This document shows positions 7,132-15,099 of a DNA stretch of 64,000 nucleotides, in pieces. Positions within the stretch are counted from its first letter, which is position 1. Each line of letters begins with the position of its first letter. The translations under genes and the position numbers were made by a program. Source of the DNA: an uncultured Lachnospiraceae bacterium (lineage in GTDB: Bacteria > Bacillota > Clostridia > Lachnospirales > Lachnospiraceae); NCBI GenBank assembly GCA_902786515.1, contig CADADA010000005.1, positions 1 through 64,000 on the forward strand. The letters are read 5' to 3'. The notes under the pieces were generated by a model. The model made no database searches and had not been told where the DNA came from. It saw only the letters and a list, made by a program, of their open reading frames with translations.

Positions 7132-7835
7132 TACTGCTCGCCCCCTTTCTTTGCTCCAGCCTTGAATGCTGATGAGCCGTCCAGTTTGGAAAGAAGAATC
7201 TTTCTGTCAGCCTTGTATTCTGCTCCGATAAATCCAAGTCTTAGAAGGAAACACCTGAATGCATATTTCTCATTGTCGACCGGCTTTTCTGTTGCATTGA
7301 TTCGTTTCTGCTCTTTACTCATTTTGCAAAGGGCAGCGATGAAATTCTGGTAGGCTCTGCTGGTGTCCGCATCCGGCAGTTCTAAAAACCAAGGGAAGGA
7401 AACTTTCTCTTCATCAATCTCAATTCGGATGTCTTCCACTCCCAAGGCTTTCTTTATTAAGTATCCTTTTGCATCCAGAAGGTTTGTAAGGTTTCCTACT
7501 CCTACCTTTTCAATTGGAATCGCCACCGTAAGCCCCACGTCTTCGCTCTGTGGCGCTTCTTCTGGCTCTTCGCCTATTTCCTCGACCTGCTCCAACTCTT
7601 CGCTGTTTTCGGCTGTGAAGCCCCTGTCTGCAAGTTTCTGCATAAGACCCGCGATATCCTTTGGAAAAATATTCTCTTCAAATTCTGCACCGCCATTCTT
7701 GTCGATAATCAGTCCACCAAAGTCATAAGCCATTGTTGGCATTCCCATGTACTTTGGCTTTGTTCCAAGGATTTCTCCAATGACTGTAACAAGTGCTTTT
7801 CTCTCTGCTCCTAATTTGTTAAATTCAACTCTCAT
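7131..7835 (-). CDS. Mobile-element protein sharing a C-terminal domain with the amidoligase
   Basis: A 234-aa protein with three parts. The N-terminal ~60 residues (LGAERKALVTVIGEILGTKP, then GMPTMAYDFGGLIIDKNG) resemble proteins loosely annotated as virulence-related in clostridial conjugative elements, a memory-based match. A Glu-rich linker follows. The C-terminal ~65 residues contain NEKYAFRCFLLRLGFIGAEY, which lines up with NPKYAMRTWLLRLGFIGEEF in the amidoligase, about half identical over 41 positions. The ATG has AGGAGG 9 bases upstream and a diverged copy of the promoter repeat precedes it. It may bind the same partner as the amidoligase C-terminus. No catalytic motif seen. Confidence 0.75.
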   Translation of the reverse strand: MRVEFNKLGAERKALVTVIGEILGTKPKYMGMPTMAYDFGGLIIDKNGGAEFEENIFPKDIAGLMQKLADRGFTAENSEELEQVEEIGEEPEEAPQSEDVGLTVAIPIEKVGVGNLTNLLDAKGYLIKKALGVEDIRIEIDEEKVSFPWFLELPDADTSRAYQNFIAALCKMSKEQKRINATEKPVDNEKYAFRCFLLRLGFIGAEYKADRKILLSKLDGSSAFKAGAKKGGEQ

Positions 7836-7859
7836 TTACGAGTACCTCCTTCGTTTTTC

Positions 7860-7898
7860 GGTACTACATATATCACTCTAAAGCCTTTATTTATCAAG
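7860..7898 (-). promoter_or_regulatory. Accessory promoter repeat, copy 3 (diverged)
   Basis: It shares TTGATAA, CTTTAGAGTGATATAT and the following GTA with copies 1 and 2 at the same spacing, while the bases between differ. The block just upstream (AATTACT..CAAG on the plus strand) also matches copy 1. It lies about 25 bases before the 234-aa gene. Confidence 0.6.
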
Positions 7899-7935
7899 CA
7901 ATTACTGTGAATATGAGTGTAGAATTAGCACCGAT

Positions 7936-9783
7936 TTATTCTGTAGAATATTGTGCATAGTACACTATTCCCGAAAGCACAAAGCAAACATTCGGAAGTG
8001 CCACTCCATTGCCCCACATCTTATACTCTGCTGAGTCAGAATAAGGATCTTGCAGCCACTTGAATATCTGCTTTCTTGATTTTGGTTTTGTAGATTTTCC
8101 TAATACCTTACGATGAGTTTCAAACACATCTTCCCACCAGTCCAGTTCTTCCTCACTTGGAATTTTCGTTCCAAGATTACTGCACCACCAATCTGGGAAA
8201 CCTTGTAATCTTGCACACTCTGTCGGTGTCAGCCTTCTTACGATATATTCCGGTTCATTAATGATTGGTGGATCTTTATAATCTGTTGAAACTAAGGTAT
8301 TAGCAAGTTCCTCTTCTGCTGATGTAAAGAAGGATGCTTTGCTTGAAGAATAAGTTGGAACAGCCACTGCATCCGGACCAGTTGCTTTCAGTGTGGAATT
8401 CACTCCATCTTCACTGATGCCGAGGTTTCTTGCAAAATTCTGACCACAGTTAAAGGACTCCCTATCGATGGCATATACCACTGCATGTCGGTCAACGGTA
8501 TTTAAGGTAAAACTTGCATCCTCTCCTATGCCGTCACCCTGTGGTCCATTCTTATCTTTTCTTCCAATCATAGAACCTTGCAGTGCATAGGTCTTATTCT
8601 CATCAACTACAGCAATACCACCTTGATTGCAAGCAGGATTGCCACCATTTCCATCTAGGCATCTGCTTGTATCTGCCTCATAAAATCCGCTATTTGGATT
8701 GTCCGATTTCATAGAATTGCTATCTTTGGAACAAATCCCATAAGCCACAGGCACAAACAATGTCTGGTCATTATTCGTTGCAAGTGTGGCGGATAAATTA
8801 TCCTGGATTAAAGCACCCTTGCCTCCACCCTCACATCCACTTCTGATTTTCAGAGTCTTAGGTGTCTGTACCACAAATGGCTGATTGTTTCCACCAGTTC
8901 CATAGGTTGCTGCTACAGTCGGAGCAATTTCACCCGTTTCTGTATACCTTGTGTCTTGGGAGTGGTTTTCAAACACCACAGGAGGATGATGACTTTCCGC
9001 ACGAAGAGTACATGTGACATCCTCCGTCACATCCATACGTTCGCCACCTTGATCATTTAAGCAGATTGTGCCTGCCTCTCCAGTGCTATCCTCAGAAGTT
9101 CTGGCAGCATCTTGCCACGGCTTGAAGCCCTGCGAAGTATACCCTGACACGCCCTCGGACTCAAATAATATTTTTCCGGCACATCTCTCTGCAAAATCTG
9201 CGACAAGATAGATACGTTTTCTTCTTTGGGGTACTCCCCAAAACTGAGCATCGAATGTTCTCCACGCAATATCGAAATCATCTGCCATGATGTGTCCTGC
9301 TCCTGCCCATTTTCCTTTTGGAGGTTCAGGGATATCAAAATCGCCTTTGACGGAACAGATCGTTTCGAGGACTGCTTTGAAGTCTTGTCCTTTGTTTGAG
9401 GAGAATGCTCCTGGGACATTTTCCCAGACGATAAATCTTGGATATTTGCCATCAGTTTTACACCTCATTTCTTTCACGATTCTGATTGCTTCATAAAACA
9501 GACTGGAGCGTGAACCATCCAGCCCATTTCTTTTCCCGGCAACGCTCATATCCTGACAGGGGCTGCCAAACGAGATGATGTCCACGGGTTCAATATCTCC
9601 ACCATTTATTTTGGAGATATCACCCAGGTGTTCCATCTGTGGCAGTCTTTTTGTTGTAACACGGATAGGAAAAGGCTCGACCTCAGATGCCCACAAAGGG
9701 GTAATTCCTGAAATCAAGCCTCCAAGAGGAAATCCGCCGCTGCCGTCAAACAGACTTCCAAGTGTTAAATTATTCTTCTGCAT
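7936..9783 (-). CDS. DNA cytosine-5 methyltransferase with a long repetitive variable region
   Basis: A 615-aa phage C5-MTase. Motif I (LFDGSGGFPLGG), motif IV with the catalytic Cys (FGSPCQDMSVAG), motif VI (ENVPG) and motif VIII (QRRKRIYLV) lie in the first ~200 residues. Motifs IX-X (RRLTPTECARLQGFPDWW and GNGVALPNV) are at the end. The ~300 residues between are far longer than in a single-specificity enzyme and contain about six degenerate copies of an x-TL-xxx-AV-V-P-like unit. The ATG has GGAGGG 5 bases upstream and overlaps the N6-MTase gene by 14 bases. Likely role: modifying phage DNA against host restriction. Confidence 0.92.
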   Translation of the reverse strand: MQKNNLTLGSLFDGSGGFPLGGLISGITPLWASEVEPFPIRVTTKRLPQMEHLGDISKINGGDIEPVDIISFGSPCQDMSVAGKRNGLDGSRSSLFYEAIRIVKEMRCKTDGKYPRFIVWENVPGAFSSNKGQDFKAVLETICSVKGDFDIPEPPKGKWAGAGHIMADDFDIAWRTFDAQFWGVPQRRKRIYLVADFAERCAGKILFESEGVSGYTSQGFKPWQDAARTSEDSTGEAGTICLNDQGGERMDVTEDVTCTLRAESHHPPVVFENHSQDTRYTETGEIAPTVAATYGTGGNNQPFVVQTPKTLKIRSGCEGGGKGALIQDNLSATLATNNDQTLFVPVAYGICSKDSNSMKSDNPNSGFYEADTSRCLDGNGGNPACNQGGIAVVDENKTYALQGSMIGRKDKNGPQGDGIGEDASFTLNTVDRHAVVYAIDRESFNCGQNFARNLGISEDGVNSTLKATGPDAVAVPTYSSSKASFFTSAEEELANTLVSTDYKDPPIINEPEYIVRRLTPTECARLQGFPDWWCSNLGTKIPSEEELDWWEDVFETHRKVLGKSTKPKSRKQIFKWLQDPYSDSAEYKMWGNGVALPNVCFVLSGIVYYAQYSTE

Positions 9784-11035
9784 CTGCTCCCTCCACCTCT
9801 TTCACAAGGTCGGAGTACATAATCTTCTCTCCGTTTCTGATTACAAATACATTATCTGCGTCATTTGTATCCTCCACATATCTGCGAAGAATAACGGATG
9901 CATACTTTTCATCAAGTTCCATCGTATAGCAGATTCTGTTCATCTGCTCACAAGCCATAAGGGTTGAACCACTGCCACCGAATGTATCTACAACAATAGC
10001 ATTTGCCTGGGACGAATTTCCGATAGGATAACCAAGTAAGTCAAGTGGCTTTGATGTCGGATGATTCTTATTCTTCTTTGGCTTATCAAAATTCCATACA
10101 GTGGTTTGACTTCTGTCTGAGAACCACTTATGCTTGCCATTCTGCAAAAATCCGTAAAGTACAGGTTCATGCTGCCACTGATAATCACTTCTTCCAAGCA
10201 CCAGAGAATTCTTAACCCAGATACAGCACCCTGCAAGATGAAATCCTGCATCCTGGAATGCCCTTCTGAAATTCAGACCTTCTGTATCTGCGTGGAACAC
10301 ATAAGCAGCACCGCCGCTTTCCATGTTGTCCACGATATTCTTAAATGATGCAAGAAGGAACTGATAGAAATCATCACCCTTGATGCTGTCATTTTGAATG
10401 GTAAGCCCATCAGATGATTTGAAAGATACACCATAAGGTGGGTCAGTCATCAGAAGGTTCGCTTTCTTTCCATCCATAAGTGATGCTACATCTTCTGCCT
10501 TGGTTGCATCACCACACATCAGTCTGTGTCTGCCTACCGACCAAATATCTCCTTTTTCGACAAAGGCTGCTTTCTCAAGAGCATCATTCAAATCGAAATC
10601 ATCATCTTTCGCATCGCTCTTTCCATCTCCTGCAAAGAGATCTGCAAGATCATCGTCAGAGAAACCGGTAAGAGATACATCAAAGTCCTCTCCCTGCAAT
10701 GCCTCGATTTCTACTCGCAACATTTCTTCATCCCAACCTGCATCCATTGCCATTCGGTTATCTGCAAGGATGTATGCTTTCTTCTGAGCATCGGTTAAAT
10801 AATCCACAAACACACAAGGGATTTCCTTGATGCCTTCTTCTTTTGCTGCCATCAATCTTCCGTGACCTGCGATAACATTGAAGTCCTTATCAATGATTAC
10901 CGGATTTACAAATCCAAACTCACGAAGAGATGCACGAAGTTTGATAACCTGCTCCGGAGAGTGAGTTCTTGCATTATTGATATATGGAATCAGCTTTGCA
11001 ATATCCACAAGCTGCATTTCAGTTGTTGTCTTCAT
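9770..11035 (-). CDS. ParB-domain N6-adenine DNA methyltransferase
   Basis: A 421-aa fusion. Residues ~10-110 are a ParB/sulfiredoxin-like domain (LIPYINNARTHSPEQV, VIAGHGRLMAAKEEG). Residues ~170-400 are a beta-class N6/N4 amino-methyltransferase with DPPYGVSFK (catalytic DPPY) and the later SAM motif VVDTFGGSGSTLMACEQ, preceded by HPTSKPLDLLG. The ParB part probably guides DNA binding. The ATG chosen has AAGGAGGG 5 bases upstream, so nine earlier in-frame codons are ignored. It sits between a SAM synthetase and a C5-MTase and overlaps the latter, so all three are likely expressed together. Recognition site not predictable here. Confidence 0.92.
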   Translation of the reverse strand: MKTTTEMQLVDIAKLIPYINNARTHSPEQVIKLRASLREFGFVNPVIIDKDFNVIAGHGRLMAAKEEGIKEIPCVFVDYLTDAQKKAYILADNRMAMDAGWDEEMLRVEIEALQGEDFDVSLTGFSDDDLADLFAGDGKSDAKDDDFDLNDALEKAAFVEKGDIWSVGRHRLMCGDATKAEDVASLMDGKKANLLMTDPPYGVSFKSSDGLTIQNDSIKGDDFYQFLLASFKNIVDNMESGGAAYVFHADTEGLNFRRAFQDAGFHLAGCCIWVKNSLVLGRSDYQWQHEPVLYGFLQNGKHKWFSDRSQTTVWNFDKPKKNKNHPTSKPLDLLGYPIGNSSQANAIVVDTFGGSGSTLMACEQMNRICYTMELDEKYASVILRRYVEDTNDADNVFVIRNGEKIMYSDLVKEVEGADAEE

Positions 11036-11046
11036 ACACACCCTCC

Positions 11047-11829
11047 TTAAATCAATCCCCATTCAGCGAACTTTTCAAACCCACCAAGTGAAGTAATAAA
11101 CTCATGAGCCTCATTCACGATATCCTGATATGGGACTCCATCTACAGTTTCATCTCCAATGGCACAGCTAAGTTCCACAGGCTTACCCGTTTTCTGTGCT
11201 TTTAGGAATGCGTGAATATTTACACTTACATCTGCTTTGGATAAGTCCTTACCATGAAGACCACCGCCTGTAACAGCATCACCCATATCTGAGCCAAGCT
11301 TTCTATTGGTTGCTCCCGTATCTACATTCGTTCCTCCAGTCCAGTCACCCAGGGGATTAACCTTTGCACTTGGATACTCTTCCTCAAGTTCCGGTGTTCT
11401 TGCATTGCTCTGACAAATGATAAGACTCTCGCCATCAAGAATGTACTTTCCGTCAAATGTGTACTTTTCATAGATGTCACGAGCAATCTGTGATAATTTC
11501 TTCTGTTCATCCGTAACTGGCATTCCTTTGAAGATACCGTTATCTCCACAACGAATACTGCCTTCCTGGTTTTCTGCCAAGTGATGATCTTGCATTGTGA
11601 TAACTGTATCTACCTCGACAAGTCCATCAATGCGATGAACAATATCGACCACCTCAAATTCCTTTATATCTGCTGTAGTTTCAATGATAACTAGGCACTT
11701 GCCATGACCATTTAATACTTCCACTGCAATCTTTGGATTTTCCTCTTTACTGTATGCCAAATCAACAATGGCACCCGCAATTCTATCTGCCACCTTATCA
11801 GGGTGACTTGGATTTACTTTTTCAAACAT
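11047..11829 (-). CDS. Compact S-adenosylmethionine synthetase-like protein
   Basis: A 260-aa MetK homologue, about two thirds of the usual ~390 aa. It keeps the HPDKVADRIAGAIVD signature (catalytic His), a GDNG form of the GDQG motif, and the C-terminal GGGLHGKDLSKADVS glycine loop and Lys. The shortening comes mainly from the central part of the protein. It ends 12 bases before the N6-MTase start and precedes two DNA methyltransferases, so local SAM supply is a reasonable reading. Whether it still makes SAM, or instead binds or degrades it, cannot be told from sequence. Confidence 0.85.
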   Translation of the reverse strand: MFEKVNPSHPDKVADRIAGAIVDLAYSKEENPKIAVEVLNGHGKCLVIIETTADIKEFEVVDIVHRIDGLVEVDTVITMQDHHLAENQEGSIRCGDNGIFKGMPVTDEQKKLSQIARDIYEKYTFDGKYILDGESLIICQSNARTPELEEEYPSAKVNPLGDWTGGTNVDTGATNRKLGSDMGDAVTGGGLHGKDLSKADVSVNIHAFLKAQKTGKPVELSCAIGDETVDGVPYQDIVNEAHEFITSLGGFEKFAEWGLI

Positions 11830-11849
11830 ATAACTTCCTGCCTTTCATT

Positions 11850-12392
11850 TTATTTTCCGCCTTTTCTGGCACGGAGCAATCTTTCCATCACATCATCCTG
11901 TGGTGTTGCTCCTGCGTATTCAATGGAACTGTTCTCCCTTACAATCTGATAAATCTGATACCAGGATTGGTTTGACTGCTTTGTAAACTGTTGGAGCATC
12001 GACACATAAGGACTTGCGATTGCATTTCCTGTGGTCGGATGTTTTGCAAGAAATCCGTACTCAGAAATGCACTGCTCACACTGAATCTGTCTTGCCACAC
12101 TCATGGCATACTGATTGATAAGCTGTGTATTTACAAGTTCGGTGCAGCCTACTTTCTTTAACCACTCCCATGTTTCTTCAAATACCTCTTCAGCACAAAG
12201 GTCTGTTCCATTCTTCTGCTTTGCTTTCATATATTCCTTGACGGGCGGCATATCCACACCCTCAAGGTTCGGTGCATCGGGCAGGTCAATTACTGTAGCA
12301 GTCTTGCCCGCAGAGATTTTCTCCGTCAGAGCCTTTCGCTTTGGACCACTTCCAGGTCTTGCACCGCCTCTAGCTGTACCGTCTTTTGCCAT
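11850..12392 (-). CDS. Small terminase subunit (P27 family)
   Basis: A 180-aa protein of the P27-type small terminase family, which recognises the phage packaging site and recruits the large subunit. The family-typical basic Gly/Pro-rich start (ARGGARPGSGPKRKALTEKI) and the helical core with YAMSVARQIQCEQ and the SPYVSMLQQ motif are present. The ATG has GAGGTG 10 bases upstream. The HNH nuclease gene lies just upstream, the usual neighbour in cos-type phages, but the large terminase is 8 kb away instead of adjacent. Confidence 0.88.
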   Translation of the reverse strand: MAKDGTARGGARPGSGPKRKALTEKISAGKTATVIDLPDAPNLEGVDMPPVKEYMKAKQKNGTDLCAEEVFEETWEWLKKVGCTELVNTQLINQYAMSVARQIQCEQCISEYGFLAKHPTTGNAIASPYVSMLQQFTKQSNQSWYQIYQIVRENSSIEYAGATPQDDVMERLLRARKGGK

Positions 12393-12514
12393 ATCATTTT
12401 CACCTCGATTCTGTCCGGGTTCTATATACCCCGTTTGAATACCAATTTTTGTGCGTGTGACCCCCCGCCCGTTCCACGGGACCTAAACGACAGAGATTTT
12501 GACCGCCCCTGGGG
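12393..12514 (-). other. Candidate packaging (cos) region
   Basis: A 122-base non-coding, locally GC-rich segment between the HNH and small-terminase genes. It has CCCCAGGGG-type dyad sequence (within GACCCCAGGGGCGGTC on the minus strand) and a second C/G-rich block around CCCCCCGCCCGTTCCACGGG. In phages with this gene order cos usually lies here. No cut site can be proven from sequence alone. Confidence 0.35.
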
Positions 12515-12877
12515 TCAGCTGTGGTTATGCCATCTGTCACCACTCTTTGCATGAATTCGTGCGTGACACTCTTTACATAATGCAATGAGGTTCTCTCTGT
12601 CATGCGTTCCGCCTTGTGACAACGGCAGCTTGTGGTGGATCTCCTCGGTTGCTTTGTAAATGTTCTTCTTAAGGCACTCCTCACACAAAGGATGTGCATG
12701 GGCATAGCTGTCACGGATTCTCTTCCAAGCTCTGCCGTATCTTTTCTTCACAGCAGGGTCACGATCATATCGTTCGTACCTTTTGTTCTCCTGCCTTTCG
12801 TGTTCCTCACAGAACCTACCGTCACAAAGGTTCGGACAACCTGGATAAGAACATGGACGCTTTGGTTTCCTTGGCAC
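12515..12877 (-). CDS. HNH endonuclease (phage packaging type)
   Basis: A 120-aa HNH nuclease. N-terminal zinc-binding cysteines CSYPGCPNLCDGRFCEEH are followed by the core CEECLKKN, EIHHKLPLSQGGTHDRENLIALCKECHARIH, giving the His-His-Asn-His metal finger. Such genes next to small terminase assist cos cleavage with terminase in HK97-type phages. A GTG start is chosen because AGGAGG lies 8 bases before it and the product then begins MPRKPKRPCS, as family members usually do; the GTG nine bases earlier overlaps the ribosome site. A terminator lies immediately upstream. Confidence 0.92.
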   Translation of the reverse strand: MPRKPKRPCSYPGCPNLCDGRFCEEHERQENKRYERYDRDPAVKKRYGRAWKRIRDSYAHAHPLCEECLKKNIYKATEEIHHKLPLSQGGTHDRENLIALCKECHARIHAKSGDRWHNHS

Positions 12878-12898
12878 TTGCTCCACCTCCTTCGGGCA

Positions 12899-12936
12899 TA
12901 AGAAAAGCCCTGCAGGTTGTTACACCTACAAGGCTT
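12899..12936 (-). terminator. Intrinsic terminator ahead of the packaging genes
   Basis: The minus-strand stem AGCCTTGTAGGT/ACCTGCAGGGCT pairs over 12 bp with two G-U wobbles, has a 6-base loop, and is followed by TTTTCTT. It lies between the late-regulator gene and HNH, a natural place to stop early transcripts until late activation. Confidence 0.75.
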
Positions 12937-13011
12937 GTTCGTCTTCGCATTTTTGTACAATACCATAATACTACTTATGGCTGTGCCAATCTACGGCAAA
13001 GTGTGCCAACC

Positions 13012-13422
13012 TTATTCCGGCACAATAAAATTTGCCAATGCTGATGCATGGATACGGTGTACGGTACGATTGGAAACACAAAGGCGGTCTGAAATCTCCT
13101 GCCAAGAGAAGTTGTTGAAGTAACGATAGGTAAGAAGCAAACGCTCCTCTCTGTCTTCCACCTTCTCCAATGACTCGCTGATCTGTTTCTTCAATACCAC
13201 AAGCTGACATAGTTCCTGGTGAATCTTCTGCTCCATCTCCATAATGTCCGACAGGTACTTTACAAATGGCGGATCATAATTCTTGGAACTCTGCACACGC
13301 TCATCGAAGTTCGGACTGGAGATTCTTCCTGCCAAATCTCTTAGATGCTCCAGTTCTTCCACATCAGAATCAATTAACTCATTGAGTCTGTATGCCTGCA
13401 TCAAATATTCTTTTGCTGTCAT
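13012..13422 (-). CDS. ArpU/sigma-70 region 4-like late regulator
   Basis: A 136-aa protein with a long helical first two thirds and a C-terminal helix-turn-helix of the sigma region 4 kind (RLLLTYRYFNNFSWQEISDR, then LCVSNRTVHRIHASAL). Proteins of this size and architecture (DUF1492/ArpU-like) stand at the end of the early region in many Firmicutes phages and switch on late genes. Its ATG follows GGAGG at 8 bases. The terminator and the HNH/terminase genes come right after it, consistent with control of packaging gene transcription. The target promoter is not identified. Confidence 0.82.
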   Translation of the reverse strand: MTAKEYLMQAYRLNELIDSDVEELEHLRDLAGRISSPNFDERVQSSKNYDPPFVKYLSDIMEMEQKIHQELCQLVVLKKQISESLEKVEDREERLLLTYRYFNNFSWQEISDRLCVSNRTVHRIHASALANFIVPE

Positions 13423-13478
13423 AAGCCTAACCTCCGAAAATATAAATTTCCCTCGGATTGACTCTGATTGACTCTGAT

Positions 13479-14837
13479 TTACAATTCTGCTTTCATAGCA
13501 TCAATCAATGCTGATTGTGTGCTGTCCTTTTCCTGCAGTGCTTTTATGATTCTCTCATCCACAGTATCCTTTGCTAAGATATGGATGTTAGTCACAGTCC
13601 CTTCACTCTGACCCTGGCGATATAATCTTGCCACGGTCTGTTGGTAAAGTTCCAGACTCCAGGTAATACCAAACCACACAAGGGTGGAACCACCACTTTG
13701 AAGATTGAGTCCGTGACCTGCTGATGCCGGATGAATCAGTGCCACAAGAAGTTCTCCCTTATTCCATTTCCTGATACTGGCATCACTGTCCAACTTCTGA
13801 AATGGGATCTTCTTCTCTGCAAGACGCTGTTCAATTCTCATAAGGTCATGTTTAAACCAATACGCCACAAGGACTGTCTTGCCATTGGCGGCTTCGATAA
13901 TATCCTCCAAAGCATCCAGCTTTCTGTCATGAATGGGAAGAATGCTCTCGTCATCTGCATATACAGCACCATTGGCCATCTGTGATAACTTTCCCGAAAG
14001 AGAGGCTGCATTTGCCGCTGTGATTTCTCCCTCCGGAAGTGCCAGGACAAGTTCTGCTTTCATATCCTCGTACTTCTTCTTTTCCTTCTCTGACAGATGC
14101 ACCATGTACTTTGTGTTGACAAGTTCCGGCATCCTCAAATGATCTGCCGCCTTCATGGAAATGGTAATGTCAGATATCTTTTCATAAATCGCCTGCTCTG
14201 CTCCCGGCAGTGGTTTGTAGCTGTATACAATAGGTCCATTCATTTTATCTGGTCTAAAGTAACTGCTACGATACTGTCCAATGAACCTTCCAAGCCTCAC
14301 TCCCATATCCAGAATCTTGAATTCCGCAAACAAATCCATAAGTCCGTTGCTTGATGGTGTTCCTGTAAGTCCCACCATTCTTTTTACCTTTGGTCTTACT
14401 TTCATCAGCGACCTAAATCGTTTTGCCTGATGATTCTTAAAAGACGAAAGCTCATCAATAACCACCATGTCAAAATCAAATGGGACATCGCTTTTTTCAA
14501 TCAGCCACTGAAGATTCTCCCGGTTGATGATATAAATATCTGCTTGTCTTTTAAGTGCCGACAGCCTTTCAGCTTCTGTTCCAACTGCAATGGAAAACTG
14601 TAAGTCTTTTAGGTGATCCCATTTTTCAATCTCATCTGACCAGGTATTTCTTGCTACACGAAGCGGTGCTACTACCAAAATGCGATGTGCATCAAAATAA
14701 TCAAACAACAGATTATTTAATGCTGTCAGCGTGATGCTCGTTTTTCCTAAACCCATATCAAGGAATACTGCTGCCACCGGATGTGACTCAATATACTTCG
14801 TGGCATACCTTTGATAATCATGTGGTTCGTATTTCAT
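13479..14837 (-). CDS. SNF2-family DEAD-like helicase
   Basis: A 452-aa SF2 helicase of the compact phage SNF2 type. Motif I DMGLGKTSITL, motif II VVIDELSSFKN, motif III GLTGTPSSNG, and the C-terminal motif V-VI region HGLNLQSGG and TVARLYRQGQSEG (arginine finger) are all present and in order. It works as a DNA translocase in phage replication or recombination. It overlaps the VRR-NUC gene by 20 bases, and this helicase-nuclease pair recurs in Firmicutes phages. The ATG has GGAGG 8 bases upstream. Confidence 0.93.
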   Translation of the reverse strand: MKYEPHDYQRYATKYIESHPVAAVFLDMGLGKTSITLTALNNLLFDYFDAHRILVVAPLRVARNTWSDEIEKWDHLKDLQFSIAVGTEAERLSALKRQADIYIINRENLQWLIEKSDVPFDFDMVVIDELSSFKNHQAKRFRSLMKVRPKVKRMVGLTGTPSSNGLMDLFAEFKILDMGVRLGRFIGQYRSSYFRPDKMNGPIVYSYKPLPGAEQAIYEKISDITISMKAADHLRMPELVNTKYMVHLSEKEKKKYEDMKAELVLALPEGEITAANAASLSGKLSQMANGAVYADDESILPIHDRKLDALEDIIEAANGKTVLVAYWFKHDLMRIEQRLAEKKIPFQKLDSDASIRKWNKGELLVALIHPASAGHGLNLQSGGSTLVWFGITWSLELYQQTVARLYRQGQSEGTVTNIHILAKDTVDERIIKALQEKDSTQSALIDAMKAEL

Positions 14838-15099
14838 CGATTACACCTCCAATCTGCTGCAAACCATCTATGACATACACCTTAAAGCCTAATTTTCTAA
14901 GCAGTCGGTGTCTTGCCAATTGCAGTGGTCTTGGCTTTTCGCCTGGTGCCTTTAATTCTGCAAAGGCAAACTTACCATCCGGCAGTAAGATAATACGGTC
15001 TGGCATACCATCGAAACCAGGCGATACAAACTTAGGACAGATACCGCCGCAATTCTTTACTGCCTTCACTAATTTTTGTTCTACTTCTTTTTCTCTCAT
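14818..15099 (-). CDS. VRR-NUC domain nuclease
   Basis: A 93-aa stand-alone VRR-NUC domain of the PD-(D/E)XK superfamily. Visible are GFDGMPDRIILLPDGKFAFAELKAPGEKPRPLQ, where the Asp of MPDRI and the E-x-K of FAELKAP are the metal-binding catalytic residues, then a LARHRLLRKLGF helix. Such single-domain forms are structure-selective (Holliday or flap) nucleases. The ATG follows AAGGAGG at 6 bases. It lies directly upstream of, and overlaps, the SNF2 helicase, suggesting they act together on branched replication intermediates. Confidence 0.9.
   Translation of the reverse strand: MREKEVEQKLVKAVKNCGGICPKFVSPGFDGMPDRIILLPDGKFAFAELKAPGEKPRPLQLARHRLLRKLGFKVYVIDGLQQIGGVIDEIRTT

Noticed and set aside
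9057..9452. 131-aa frame inside the phage cytosine methyltransferase gene
   Set aside because: Same strand but shifted frame within conserved methyltransferase motifs; low-complexity and without a ribosome site.
13430..13478. Tandem GATTGACTCT repeat before the late regulator
   Set aside because: Two short copies in a 50-base gap; too little to call a regulatory site.
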